A stretch of DNA of 17,533 nt. Origin: CAVSWN01 sp046728115 (GTDB lineage: Bacteria > Acidobacteriota > Vicinamibacteria > Vicinamibacterales > CAVVIG01). The translations under genes were made by a program, and so were the position numbers. Location of the stretch: the NCBI GenBank assembly GCA_046728115.1, contig JBKPDW010000009.1, forward strand, positions 1 to 17,533. The letters are read 5' to 3'. Of this stretch, positions 1 through 8,360 are shown piece by piece. Numbering within the stretch: position 1 is the first letter of the stretch; each line of letters starts with the position of its first letter. The notes under the pieces are model-generated. The model had not been told where the DNA came from. It saw only the letters and a list, made by a program, of their open reading frames with translations, and did not search any database.

Positions 1-158
1 ATGACCTGCTTCTCGCGCTCGGGCTGGTACACCTCGATGCCCTGCTCCTTCTTGATGCGCCCGATCTCGCAGGCGACACGCGCGCGCTCGTTCAGCAGAC
101 GCACGAGCACCTCGTCAACACGATTGATGTCGTTCCGCAGATCATCCAGCGTCGACAT
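1..158 (-). CDS. Chorismate mutase, AroQ type (N-terminal part, cut by left edge)
   Basis: Converts chorismate to prephenate, the first step towards Phe and Tyr. Only the first 52 codons are in the window. The protein begins MSTLDDLRNDINRVDEVLVR and runs as the long first helix of the all-helical AroQ fold. R8, R25, K36 and R48 align with Arg11, Arg28, Lys39 and Arg51 of the E. coli P-protein mutase domain. The ATG at 158 lies 3 nt after the trpA stop (TGA GGT ATG) with a GAGG-like sequence spanning that stop, so it is the last visible gene of the operon and is probably translationally coupled. It could be a monofunctional mutase or the start of a fusion (mutase-prephenate dehydratase, or mutase-DAHP synthase). 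The missing 3' part decides, so no symbol is given. Confidence 0.9.
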   Translation of the reverse strand, partial: MSTLDDLRNDINRVDEVLVRLLNERARVACEIGRIKKEQGIEVYQPEREKQV

Positions 159-161
159 ACC

Positions 162-977
162 TCACGCCCGCGGCGCCGTTGCCGGCGCTCCGCTTTTCAA
201 CCACCGGACGTATTCGTCGACCCGGTGTGTTACGTTGCCGCCCGCGCCGGATTCCGCGATCACCGACACCAAGGCGCTGCCCACGACCGCCGCATCGGCG
301 TACCTGCAGACTTCCGTGACGTGCTCGGGACGTGAGATGCCGAATCCAAGCGCGATCGGCAAGGTCGTGTGCGAGCGGATTCGCTGCACCAGCGCCTCGG
401 CGCCGCTCGCGACGCGATCGCGAGCACCGGTCACACCCAGGCGCGATATGCCGTACAGAAAGCCGCTCCCGAGCTCGGCTGCCGAGCGGATTCGCGTGTC
501 GGTCGTGGTCGGGCTGAGCAGAAAGATGGTGTGAAGCCCGTTGGTCCGCATAGTTTCGCGAAATCCGCCTGCTTCCTCTATCGGTAGATCGAGGGCCAGC
601 ACGCCATCGACGCCCGCGTCCGCCGCCCGGCCGGCAAACGTGTCGATCCCCATCCGAAGCAACGGGTTCGCGTAACTGAAAACGACAATGGGCGCCGCTA
701 TCGACGACCGCACACGCGCGAGAGCGTCGAGCACACCGCGCAGATTCGTGCCGCCAGCCAGCGCCCGTTCCGTCGCGCGCTGGATCACTGGACCGTCCGC
801 CAGCGGATCGGAGAATGGCACGCCGACCTCGAGCACGTCGGCGCCGGCACGATCGAGCACCTGCAGGATTTCGATCGATCTCGCGAGATCCGGATCGCCT
901 GCCGTCGTGTAGGTGACGAGGCCAGGACGATGCTCCCTGCGTAGACGCGCAAACGTTTGTTCGAGACGTGACGCCAT
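162..977 (-). CDS. trpA: Tryptophan synthase alpha chain
   Basis: Cleaves indole-3-glycerol phosphate to indole and glyceraldehyde 3-phosphate; indole is channelled to TrpB in the alpha2beta2 complex. The 271-residue TIM barrel has the usual length. Catalytic acids are E50 (ADVLEVGVPFSDP) and D61 (LADGPVIQ). The Y176 region (GFLYGISRLGVTG) and the phosphate-binding GFGIS (211-215) and VVGSAL (231-236) segments are present. I chose ATG 977 because the protein then opens MASRLEQTFARLRREHRPGL, as in the family. The frame stays open up to a GTG at 1025, which would add 16 Arg-rich residues with no family counterpart. Neither start has a strong ribosome site; a GGAG lies 14 nt before ATG 977. It follows trpB after a 105-nt gap, the widest inside the operon. 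Confidence 0.96.
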   Translation of the reverse strand: MASRLEQTFARLRREHRPGLVTYTTAGDPDLARSIEILQVLDRAGADVLEVGVPFSDPLADGPVIQRATERALAGGTNLRGVLDALARVRSSIAAPIVVFSYANPLLRMGIDTFAGRAADAGVDGVLALDLPIEEAGGFRETMRTNGLHTIFLLSPTTTDTRIRSAAELGSGFLYGISRLGVTGARDRVASGAEALVQRIRSHTTLPIALGFGISRPEHVTEVCRYADAAVVGSALVSVIAESGAGGNVTHRVDEYVRWLKSGAPATAPRA

Positions 978-1082
978 ACGTGCGTTTACTGCTCCACGAC
1001 GGAGGTTGCGGGCGGGGATTCGCACTCAACCGATGTCACGGATATGAATTCGGTCAACAGGAGAGCCCAGTCATGTTTGTTC

Positions 1083-2336
1083 TCATGAGAACCGTACCCT
1101 CCTGCTGATGTCCGTGGCCTCCGTGGTGGCCGGCGTTGTCGCCAGGTATTTCTCCACGCTCTGCACATCCTTATCACCACGGCCTGACAGGTTCACGAGC
1201 AGCATCTCGTCCTTTCCGAGGTCACGCGCGAGTCGTTGTGCATACGCGATCGCATGCGCCGACTCGAGCGCCGGCAGAATCCCTTCGAGCTCCGCCAGAG
1301 TCTGGAACGCCGCGACGGCCTCATCGTCGGTCACGTATCCGTAATCGGCGCGACCGATCGCGCGAAGCCACGCGTGCTCGGGTCCGACAGCTGCGTAGTC
1401 GAGGCCTGCGGAGATCGAGTGCGTCAGCTCGATGTTGCCAGCGTCATCCTGCAGCACGAAGGTGCGCGTTCCCTGGAGGACGCCGGTGCTGCCGCCGGCG
1501 AATCGCGCGGCGTGGCGTCCGCGCGCGATCTGCTCGCCGCCGGCCTCGACGCCGATCAGTCGAACGCTCGGGTCGCCGATGAAGGCGTCGAAGATGCCCA
1601 TCGCGTTGCTGCCGCCGCCAACGCAGGCGACGATGGCATCGGGAAGACGACCCGTGAGATCGAAGATCTGCTGCCGCGCTTCGCGGCCGATCACCGATTG
1701 AAATTCGCGCACCATCAGCGGGTACGGATGTGGCCCGAGCACCGAGCCCAGCAGGTAGTACGTATCCGCCACGTTGGTGACCCAGTCACGCATCGCCTCG
1801 TTGATCGCATCCTTCAGCGTGCGGCTGCCGGCGTCGACGCGGGACACCTCGGCGCCGAGCAAGCGCATCCGGAAGACGTTCAGCGCCTGCCGATCCATAT
1901 CCTCGGCGCCCATGTAGACGCAGCACTGCATCCCCAGCAGCGCGCACGCGGTCGCCGTCGCTACGCCGTGTTGTCCGGCGCCGGTCTCGGCGACGATTCG
2001 ACGCTTTCCCATCCGAGACGCGAGCAGCGCCTGCCCGAGCGCGTTGTTGATCTTGTGCGCCCCCGTATGCGTGAGATCTTCACGCTTGAGGAAGATGCGC
2101 GCGCCCCCAGCAGCACGAGACAGACGCGTCGCTTCGTACACCGGCGTCGGTCGACCCACGTAGTGGGCCAGCAATCGGTTCAGCTCGGCGCTGAATGCCG
2201 CGTCGTCACGGACCTTGAAATACGCTCGCTCCAACTGCTCGACGGGCTCGACCAGCGTTTCGGGCACATAGCGCCCGCCATACTCACCGAAGTAGCCGCG
2301 CGCGTCAGGATCGCGCCGCGTCATGATTGGCGACAT
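1083..2336 (-). CDS. trpB: Tryptophan synthase beta chain
   Basis: PLP enzyme condensing indole with L-serine to give tryptophan. The protein has 417 residues. The Schiff-base lysine is K95 in HTGAHKINNALGQ. The catalytic glutamate is E117 in AETGAGQHG. The PLP phosphate loop is the CVGGGSNAMG segment, and the C-terminal LSGRGDKD carries the serine that contacts the pyridine nitrogen. It is the classical TrpB1 form that pairs with TrpA, beginning GYFGEYGGRYVPETL as usual. The ATG at 2336 is preferred because GAGG stands 6 nt upstream; a second in-frame ATG at 2324 has no ribosome site. The chosen start lies inside trpF, giving a 32-nt overlap. About 15 C-terminal residues after the conserved KYL extend past the usual end. 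Confidence 0.97.
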   Translation of the reverse strand: MSPIMTRRDPDARGYFGEYGGRYVPETLVEPVEQLERAYFKVRDDAAFSAELNRLLAHYVGRPTPVYEATRLSRAAGGARIFLKREDLTHTGAHKINNALGQALLASRMGKRRIVAETGAGQHGVATATACALLGMQCCVYMGAEDMDRQALNVFRMRLLGAEVSRVDAGSRTLKDAINEAMRDWVTNVADTYYLLGSVLGPHPYPLMVREFQSVIGREARQQIFDLTGRLPDAIVACVGGGSNAMGIFDAFIGDPSVRLIGVEAGGEQIARGRHAARFAGGSTGVLQGTRTFVLQDDAGNIELTHSISAGLDYAAVGPEHAWLRAIGRADYGYVTDDEAVAAFQTLAELEGILPALESAHAIAYAQRLARDLGKDEMLLVNLSGRGDKDVQSVEKYLATTPATTEATDISRRVRFS

Positions 2337-2922
2337 GCAAGGCCTCGAACAATGCGCGAATTTTTCCGTGATCCTTGATTCCGGGCGATCGCTCTACTCC
2401 GGATGACACGTCGATGCCAAACGGCCGGACCCGGGCCACGGCCTCGCCCACGTTTTCCGGTGTGAGACCGCCGGCGAGAAGAATCGGCCGCCTCCTGGCG
2501 ACGGTTGCCGCCGCTGCCCAATCGATGGTTCGTCCCGTTCCGCCCCGACGCGTGCGATCGTGAGCATCGAGGAGAACGATGGTGTGCGCCGGCCAATCCT
2601 CGATGTGATCGCCGAGCGTCAACGCCTTGATCAGCGGACGCTGAAGCGATTCGGCGTATGCGACGCTCTCGTCGCCATGGAGTTGAACCGCGCCAAGCCG
2701 CGCCAGGCTGGCTACGCCGGCGACGTACTCGGCGTGCTGATTTACGAAGAGCCCGACGGCCGTCACGAACGGCGGCACGGCGGCAATGATGGCCCGGGCG
2801 CGATAGGGATCGATGAATCGCGGGCTCTTTGGCCAGAAAACGAACCCCAGCGCCCGCGCGCCCGCATCGACGGCCGCTTTCGCGTCTTCGGCCCGGGTGA
2901 TGCCGCAGACCTTGACGATCAT
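2305..2922 (-). CDS. trpF: Phosphoribosylanthranilate isomerase
   Basis: Amadori rearrangement of N-(5'-phosphoribosyl)anthranilate to CdRP, the third step from chorismate to tryptophan. It is a stand-alone TIM barrel of 205 residues, the usual size. The N-terminal KVCGIT carries the catalytic base C6. The catalytic acid D119 lies in LLDAHD and is followed by GGTGRTIDW (127-135). Phosphate binding is by LAGGLTPENV and GIDVSSGVE (169-177). The ATG overlaps the trpC stop as ATGA, and the 3' end overlaps trpB by 32 nt. This arrangement usually means translational coupling. TrpF is separate from TrpC here, unlike the enterobacterial TrpC-TrpF fusion. Confidence 0.97.
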   Translation of the reverse strand: MIVKVCGITRAEDAKAAVDAGARALGFVFWPKSPRFIDPYRARAIIAAVPPFVTAVGLFVNQHAEYVAGVASLARLGAVQLHGDESVAYAESLQRPLIKALTLGDHIEDWPAHTIVLLDAHDRTRRGGTGRTIDWAAAATVARRRPILLAGGLTPENVGEAVARVRPFGIDVSSGVERSPGIKDHGKIRALFEALHVANHDAARS

Positions 2923-3767
2923 CGAGGCGCCCCACTGGAAACACCAGGACCAGCCGTGGTCGCGACCTTCAGCAACGCGGCCAGTTCCGCACCAGGATCC
3001 TGGGCCGTCATGAACCGCTCGCCGATGAGAAACGCACGATAGCCGAGTTGCCGCAATCGAACGATGTCGTCGGCCGTGCTCAAGCCACTTTCGCTGATGG
3101 CGATCACATCGCCAGGAATGCTGGCGACGAGCGCTTCCGAGGCACGCATATCCACCGACAGCGTTCGCAGACTCCGATTGTTCACGCCGATGATGCGAGC
3201 GCCCGCGTCGATCGCGATCGCCAGTTCTTTTTCCTCGTGCACTTCGACCAGTACATCGAGTCCGAGCGCCTGAGCGTGATCGTGCAACACCTTCAGCTCG
3301 ACGGGCCGCAGCGCGGCGACGATCAGCAGCACGGCATCCGCTCCGGCGGCCCGCGCCTCGTGCAGCTGGTATTCGGAGACGATGAAGTCTTTGCGCAGGA
3401 TGGGCACACTGACCGCGGCGCGAACGGCCGCAAGGTGATCCAGCGATCCGTCGAAAAACGTTGGCTCAGTGAGCACGGAAATCGCGGCGGCGCCGCCATC
3501 TGCGTACGCCCGCGCGATGGCGGCAGGATCGTAGTCTCGTCTGAGCACGCCGCGGGATGGCGACCGACGTTTGCACTCGCCAATGACGTTGATCTCGTTC
3601 GTCGCACTTAGGGCCGCCTCGAACCGTCCGCGCTCGAGCGGTACGGTTCGGGCCCGCTCGGCGAGAGCCGCGAGCGGCTCGGATGTCTGCCTGACCTCGA
3701 CAATCCGTCGCGTTGCGGCAACGATCGTGGCCAGCAAATCGGCCGCCTGAACTCGTAACTCGCTCAC
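2919..3767 (-). CDS. trpC: Indole-3-glycerol phosphate synthase
   Basis: Ring closure and decarboxylation of CdRP to indole-3-glycerol phosphate. The 282-residue TIM barrel carries the full family signature: E64 and K66 in VIGECKRRSPSRG, the SVLTEPTFFDGS loop (97-108), catalytic K126 in ILRKDFIVSEYQ, E175 in LVEVHEE, N196/N197 in IGVNNRSL, E226 in ISESGLS, and the phosphate loop LIGERFM. The start is GTG at 3767 and overlaps the trpD stop as GTGA, so it is probably coupled to trpD. The last ~15 residues after the barrel are Gly/Ser/Pro-rich and unlikely to be structured. Confidence 0.97.
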   Translation of the reverse strand: MSELRVQAADLLATIVAATRRIVEVRQTSEPLAALAERARTVPLERGRFEAALSATNEINVIGECKRRSPSRGVLRRDYDPAAIARAYADGGAAAISVLTEPTFFDGSLDHLAAVRAAVSVPILRKDFIVSEYQLHEARAAGADAVLLIVAALRPVELKVLHDHAQALGLDVLVEVHEEKELAIAIDAGARIIGVNNRSLRTLSVDMRASEALVASIPGDVIAISESGLSTADDIVRLRQLGYRAFLIGERFMTAQDPGAELAALLKVATTAGPGVSSGAPR

Positions 3768-4798
3768 ACACTCGCTCCGGCCGGTTCTTCCGCCCGGGAA
3801 ATCTCGACGAGACGCTCGAGGGTCCGTCTCGCGTGGCCGCCGTCGATGGCTTGCGACGCCCGCGCGATGCCGGCCTGCACCGATGGCACAACACCTGCGA
3901 TGAACAACGCTGCTCCGGAATTCAGGAGCACCACATCGCGTGCCGGACCAACGTCGCCGTCGAGCACGTGCGCGATGATCGTCGCGTTCTGCTGCGCGTC
4001 GCCGCCCTGCAGCGCCCCGGCCGGTGCCTTGGCGAGGCCGACGTCAGCCGGATGCAGGTAAAACGTGTTCACGGCGCCGTCGCGGCATTCGGAGATCTTG
4101 GTGTATCCGGTGGTCGTCAGCTCGTCGATGCCGTCGGCGCCGTGGACGACCCATGCGCGTTTGGTGCCGAGCAGCATCAGAGCCCGTGCGAGGAGCTCAG
4201 TGAACTCGGGGCGTGAGACACCCACCAGTTGACGCGTGGCGCCGGCGGGATTGGTCAGCGGTCCGAGCAGGTTGAACGCCGTCCGAACGCCGAGCTCCCG
4301 ACGCACCGAGGCGGCATGACGCATCGACGGATGGAACGTCGGCGCGAAGAAAAAGCCCACACCCGCTTCCGTCAGGCATCGCTCGACGATTGCCGGCGGT
4401 GCCGTAATGCGGACGCCCAGCGCCTCGTAGACATCTGCGCCGCCGGCCTCGCTCGACGCCGAGCGATTGCCGTGTTTGGCGACGGGCACGCCGCACGCGG
4501 CCACGACGACCGCTGTGCAGGAGGAGATATTAAACGTGCCGGAGCGATCGCCACCGGTTCCGCAGGTGTCGAACGTATCCGCGTACGGTTTCGACAGCGG
4601 CACGGCATGCGCGCGCATCGCCCGTGCGAGGCCGACGATTTCGATCGGACGCTCGCCTTTCATCGCCAGGCCCGTCAGAAAGCCAGCGATGTGCGCGGGA
4701 GCAGCGCGGCCGCCCATGATTTCGGTCATCGCCGCGGCGGCTTCCTCGGCCGTCAGGTCCTCGTGCCGGGTCAGTTTGTCGATGAATGTTGAAAACAT
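3764..4798 (-). CDS. trpD: Anthranilate phosphoribosyltransferase
   Basis: Transfers phosphoribose from PRPP to anthranilate, the second step of the tryptophan branch. It has 344 residues, typical of the stand-alone enzyme. The small helical N-terminal domain (about 1-65) is followed by the nucleoside phosphorylase-like catalytic domain. PRPP binding is seen in DTCGTGGD (77-84), FNISS (89-93) and KHGNRSASS (108-116). The anthranilate site includes FHPSMRHAA (155-163) and RTAFNLLGPLTNPA (172-185). DGIDE (222-226) supplies metal ligands. The ATG at 4798 comes 15 nt after the trpG stop and has GAAGG 10 nt upstream. It is not fused to trpG, unlike in E. coli. Confidence 0.97.
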   Translation of the reverse strand: MFSTFIDKLTRHEDLTAEEAAAAMTEIMGGRAAPAHIAGFLTGLAMKGERPIEIVGLARAMRAHAVPLSKPYADTFDTCGTGGDRSGTFNISSCTAVVVAACGVPVAKHGNRSASSEAGGADVYEALGVRITAPPAIVERCLTEAGVGFFFAPTFHPSMRHAASVRRELGVRTAFNLLGPLTNPAGATRQLVGVSRPEFTELLARALMLLGTKRAWVVHGADGIDELTTTGYTKISECRDGAVNTFYLHPADVGLAKAPAGALQGGDAQQNATIIAHVLDGDVGPARDVVLLNSGAALFIAGVVPSVQAGIARASQAIDGGHARRTLERLVEISRAEEPAGASV

Positions 4799-4813
4799 CG
4801 CCCGTTGGCCTTC

Positions 4814-5380
4814 TCACCCGTTCAAGAAATTCCTCAAGATGCTCTTTCCTTCACCTGTCAATACCGATTCCGGATGGAACTGCACCCCGTGCACGGGCCA
4901 CACGCGATGCCGCAGGCCCATGATCGTGCCATCCTCCTCGGCCCGCGCGGAAATCTCCAACTCGGTCGGTAACGCAGCTTCGGCGACGACCAGCGAGTGA
5001 TATCGGGACGCGATGAAGGGCCCCGAAATTCCGCGGAAGACTCCGCGGCCGTCGTGTGCAATCGTCGATGTCTTACCGTGCATTGGAACGGCCGCGCGAA
5101 TCACCGAGGCCCCGAACGCCGCGCCGATGGCCTGATGTCCCAGGCAGACGCCCAGGATCGGCACCATCGCACCGAACTGCCGGATCACGTCCATCGTGAT
5201 CCCGGCGCTCTCGGGCCGCCCTGGTCCGGGCGAGATCACGATGCGATCCGCCCTCGCGCCCGACACTTCGTCCAACCTCGCCACGTCGTTGCGGATCACG
5301 CGCACGTCGGCGCCCAACTCGCCGAGGTACTGCACGAGGTTGTAGGTGAAGGAGTCGTAGTTATCGATGACGAGCACCAT
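4814..5380 (-). CDS. trpG: Anthranilate synthase glutamine amidotransferase subunit
   Basis: Class I glutamine amidotransferase that supplies ammonia to TrpE. It has 188 residues, the size of a lone TrpG/PabA domain. The catalytic triad is C79 (GVCLGHQ), H169 and E171 (VHGVQFHPES). The oxyanion-hole PGPG motif is at 51-54, and the N-terminus VIDNYDSFTYNLVQYLGELG is typical. The position directly after trpE supports TrpG; it may also serve PabB elsewhere in the genome, which this sequence cannot show. The ATG at 5380 is formed by the last unit of a heptanucleotide repeat filling the trpE-trpG gap. No Shine-Dalgarno sequence precedes it, only GAA-rich repeat units, so initiation may depend on coupling or on an unstructured leader. 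Confidence 0.96.
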   Translation of the reverse strand: MVLVIDNYDSFTYNLVQYLGELGADVRVIRNDVARLDEVSGARADRIVISPGPGRPESAGITMDVIRQFGAMVPILGVCLGHQAIGAAFGASVIRAAVPMHGKTSTIAHDGRGVFRGISGPFIASRYHSLVVAEAALPTELEISARAEEDGTIMGLRHRVWPVHGVQFHPESVLTGEGKSILRNFLNG

Positions 5381-5437
5381 TTCACATTTCAGACTTCACA
5401 CAACTTCACACTTCAGACTTCACACTTCAAACTTCTA
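5379..5437 (-). repeat. Eight-copy heptanucleotide tandem repeat between trpE and trpG
   Basis: Read on the minus strand, the interval consists of 7-nt units of type NTGAAGT: TAGAAGT, TTGAAGT, GTGAAGT, CTGAAGT, GTGAAGT, a 3-nt TGT interruption, then GTGAAGT, CTGAAAT, GTGAAAT. The first unit contains the trpE stop codon (TAG) and the last ends on the T of the trpG ATG, so 8 x 7 + 3 nt exactly fills the gap plus both codon edges. Seven units contain TGA, so no reading frame can cross it. It resembles the short heptanucleotide tandem repeats (STRR) of cyanobacteria in form, not in sequence. Confidence 0.9.
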
Positions 5438-6907
5438 AAGCCCTTCTTGCGCCAACTCCAGCGCGCGCACAAGCGCGCGGGCTTTGTCGCGCGTTTCTTC
5501 GTACTCAGCCGTCGGATGCGAGTCGATGACGATGCCGGCGCCGGCCTGCACGAATGCCTTGCCGTTGGACACGATGATGGTCCGGATGGCGATGCAAAAA
5601 TCGAGGTTGCCGGCGAAGTCGAGATAGCCGACGGCGCCCGCGTAGAGGCCCCGACCCGACGGTTCCAGCTCCTTGATGATCTGCATCGCGCGGACCTTCG
5701 GCGCGCCCGACACGGTCCCGGCCGGAAAGCACGACACCAGGGCGTCCAGTCGATCGCGATCATCAGCAAGCTTGCCCTCGACGATCGACGTCAGGTGCAT
5801 CACGTGCGAGAAGCGCTCGAGTCCCATGAACTGCGGAACGCGGACCGATCCGTACTCGCACACGCGGCCGACGTCGTTCCTGCCGAGGTCGACGAGCATG
5901 ACGTGTTCGGCGCGCTCTTTTTCGTTCCGCTTCAGCTCCTCGGCGAGCCGCATGTCCTCTTCAACCGTCCGTCCACGCCGGCGCGTGCCGGCGATGGGAT
6001 GTGTCTCGACGTGAGATCCCTCGACGCGCACCAGCATCTCCGGCGACGAGCCGACCACCGACACGCCTCCCATGCGGATGAAGTACATGTAGGGCGACGG
6101 ATTGACGTGGCGGAGGGCCCGATACACGGTGAACGGATCCGCGGAGATCTCCGCCTCGAAGCGCTGCGAAAGTACCACCTGGTAAATGTCGCCGGCCGCG
6201 ATGTGCTCTTTCGCGGCCCGCACGTGCTCCTCGAACCGTTCGCGAGTGTAGTTGGACTGCAATTCGGGCCGTTCGCGCGCGCCATTGCGGACGTGCGAGA
6301 GATTGCGCTCCAACTCGCGCTCGACGAATCCGATTTTCGCGCACGCAAACTGATACAACGACTCCAGGTCATCGTCGGCGGTGATGCGCGCGTTGGCGAT
6401 GATCAAAATGCGGTGCTGCACGTGATCGAAGGCGAGCACGGTGTCGAAGATCATGAATCCGGCCTGATCGGCCCCGTCCGTGCCGGCCCCCAGATCGCCC
6501 AGCACCGGTTCGAACCACGACGCTGCGCCGTAGCCGAGATATCCAACAGCACCGCCCGTGAACCGTGGCAGATCGGGCACGAACGGCGACCGGAAATCCG
6601 CCATGAGGCGGCGCAGCGTGTCAATGAACGGCCGGTCGCTCTCGCTCGTCTGGCCGCCCCGTTCGACCGTCGTGCGCCCGTCGCGCGCGCGTAGAATCAG
6701 GAACGGGTCCTTCCCGAGGAACGAGTAGCGACCCACATGCTCACCACCCTCGACGCTCTCGAGCAGGAAGGCGTAGTCGGCGTGTTCCGCAATTTTCAGA
6801 AAGGCCGACACCGGCGTCAGCAGATCGGCGACGACTTCCTTGCACACGGGCACGAAAGTGCCCCGTCCTGCCAGCTCTTTGAATTCTTCAAATGACGTAA
6901 TGTTCAT
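5435..6907 (-). CDS. trpE: Anthranilate synthase component I
   Basis: Converts chorismate plus ammonia to anthranilate, the committed step of tryptophan synthesis, with TrpG. It has 490 residues. The N-terminal domain has LLES (48-51), the element of the tryptophan feedback pocket, so the enzyme is probably inhibited by Trp. The chorismate-binding domain shows NPSPYMYF (269-276), PIAGTRRRG (304-312), LVDLGRNDVGRV (338-349) and FPAGTVSGAPKVRAM (394-408). The intact LLES and the trp context favour TrpE over PabB. The ATG at 6907 lies 20 nt inside the 3' end of aroDE, with GGAG 10 nt upstream. Confidence 0.97.
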   Translation of the reverse strand: MNITSFEEFKELAGRGTFVPVCKEVVADLLTPVSAFLKIAEHADYAFLLESVEGGEHVGRYSFLGKDPFLILRARDGRTTVERGGQTSESDRPFIDTLRRLMADFRSPFVPDLPRFTGGAVGYLGYGAASWFEPVLGDLGAGTDGADQAGFMIFDTVLAFDHVQHRILIIANARITADDDLESLYQFACAKIGFVERELERNLSHVRNGARERPELQSNYTRERFEEHVRAAKEHIAAGDIYQVVLSQRFEAEISADPFTVYRALRHVNPSPYMYFIRMGGVSVVGSSPEMLVRVEGSHVETHPIAGTRRRGRTVEEDMRLAEELKRNEKERAEHVMLVDLGRNDVGRVCEYGSVRVPQFMGLERFSHVMHLTSIVEGKLADDRDRLDALVSCFPAGTVSGAPKVRAMQIIKELEPSGRGLYAGAVGYLDFAGNLDFCIAIRTIIVSNGKAFVQAGAGIVIDSHPTAEYEETRDKARALVRALELAQEGL

Positions 6908-8360
6908 GGCGCACGAGCTCCGCTAACCGCCTGACCGCGGCATCACGCATCACATTCTTGGGGGGCTTCATGCCCACCCACCATTCAAACTGTTCCTCTG
7001 CCTGTGCCACCAGCATCTCGAGGCCGCCGATGGTCCGACAACCCGCAGCGGCGGCCTCGCTCAGCAGGCGCGTCATGGGTGGGTTGTAGATGAGGTCGTA
7101 CACGTACCGGCCGGTGAGCTGTGTCGCAGGGACGGGTGTCTGGTCCACGAGCGGACGCATGCCGACCGGAGTGCAGTTGACGAGCATGTCCCACGTGCCC
7201 GGTTCTGGCGGCCACGGCCCGACCTCGACCTGAGCGAGCTTTGCCACCTCCTCGGCCTGCCGATGGTTTCGCGCGTGCAGTCGGACGGAGCAGCCGGAGC
7301 CGGCCAGCGCGGTTGAGACCGCACGTGCCGCGCCCCCGGCTCCGAGGACAGAGGCGCGCAATCCGGGGAGAGCGATCCCTTCCTGCAGCGGCGCCAGAAA
7401 GCCGTTCACGTCGGTATTGCGACCAATCCATCGCCCGTTCTCGACGCGGATTGTGTTGATTGCCCCAATGCGTCGCGCCGCCGGCGACAGATCGTCGACA
7501 CGGTCGAACAGCGACACCTTGTGTGGAATGGTGATGCTGGCACCTGCCAGCCCAATCGCACGGCCGAAGGTGCAGACGTCATCAGCGTCGATGGCTGGAA
7601 GTGGCAGGTAGACAGCATCCACGCGAGCAGCGCGGAACGCGGCGTTCTGCATGGCCGGGGACACGGAGTGGCCAATCGATCCGCCGACGATCCCGTAGAT
7701 CGCCGTTGCATCGCTGTTGCTGCGGATCCGGTACTCCCCAAGCAGAGACGAAGCGTCCAGCTGACCGACGTCGGCGAGGGATCCCGCGTACGTCCACCGC
7801 GATCGGAATCGATCGGGGAGCACGCGAGTCGCGATTCCGTGGTCACCCATTCCAATCACAACCAACCCGCCGTCCGAACCGATTTGCCTGCCGATGTCGA
7901 GCAGCGGGACGCAATCAGCCAGGCAACGCGTCTTCACCGCTACCTTGACCACTTCAACACCCTTGGACCGCATAGCGCGCGCCCGATCCGCCAGGTCGGA
8001 AGGCACGCCTTCGTAGTCGTGCATCGAGAGAACGACGCGCCGGCCGTTGGTCGTGTCGATCTGTTCATCCAGGTTCGACCGCCACTCGAGATCGACGTAT
8101 TCGGCGCCCTTCGCAAGCGCGGCCGATAAGATGCGACGTCGCTCTTCTTCCGAACCGGCGAAGTTTCCGCCCTCCCACGTCGGCCTGCATGTCACGATCA
8201 CCGGTTTTCGACGGCCCGCAAGCGCGCCCTCCACGTCGGGATCGCGCACCGTGTCCAGACGCAGCTCGACGATGTCCGCGTCAACGATCGTGTCGCGTCG
8301 GAGACGCATCTCGGCCGTCGTGGCGGCGGTCACGGTCACACAGAGCAGCGGTCCGGACAT
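6888..8360 (-). CDS. aroDE: Bifunctional type I 3-dehydroquinate dehydratase / shikimate dehydrogenase
   Basis: Catalyses two consecutive shikimate-pathway steps, 3-dehydroquinate to 3-dehydroshikimate to shikimate (NADPH). Residues about 1-215 are a type I dehydroquinase: VELRLD (31-36), catalytic H114 in LSMHDYEGVP and Schiff-base K139 in VVKVAVK. Residues about 220-490 are an AroE domain: GGSIGHSVSPAMQNAAF (226-242) binds shikimate, K281 (IPHK) and D317 (NTDVNG) are the catalytic pair, GAGGAA (340-345) binds NADP, and GLEMLVAQAEEQF closes the fold. Comparable fusions occur in plants and chlamydiae. The ATG at 8360 directly follows the U-run of the attenuator; its ribosome site (GAAGAGG, 8-nt spacing) is the terminator's 3' arm. 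It is the first structural gene of the operon and overlaps trpE by 20 nt. Confidence 0.96.
   Translation of the reverse strand: MSGPLLCVTVTAATTAEMRLRRDTIVDADIVELRLDTVRDPDVEGALAGRRKPVIVTCRPTWEGGNFAGSEEERRRILSAALAKGAEYVDLEWRSNLDEQIDTTNGRRVVLSMHDYEGVPSDLADRARAMRSKGVEVVKVAVKTRCLADCVPLLDIGRQIGSDGGLVVIGMGDHGIATRVLPDRFRSRWTYAGSLADVGQLDASSLLGEYRIRSNSDATAIYGIVGGSIGHSVSPAMQNAAFRAARVDAVYLPLPAIDADDVCTFGRAIGLAGASITIPHKVSLFDRVDDLSPAARRIGAINTIRVENGRWIGRNTDVNGFLAPLQEGIALPGLRASVLGAGGAARAVSTALAGSGCSVRLHARNHRQAEEVAKLAQVEVGPWPPEPGTWDMLVNCTPVGMRPLVDQTPVPATQLTGRYVYDLIYNPPMTRLLSEAAAAGCRTIGGLEMLVAQAEEQFEWWVGMKPPKNVMRDAAVRRLAELVRHEHYVI

Noticed and set aside
978..1056. Internal promoter before trpA starting from TTGACC on the minus strand
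   Set aside because: No acceptable -10 box at 16-19 nt; the hexamers there share few consensus bases.
5379..5437. TRAP binding site between trpE and trpG
   Set aside because: TRAP needs about 9-11 GAG/UAG triplets spaced 2-3 nt. The array has GAAGT units with a 7-nt period and only one UAG (the trpE stop), so it does not fit.
4997..6694. Long plus-strand open frame (565 codons) opposite trpG and trpE
   Set aside because: It mirrors the codon structure of trpE and trpG in GC-rich DNA, is rich in Arg/His/Asp, has no recognisable domain and crosses two genes and the repeat. It is an antisense shadow.
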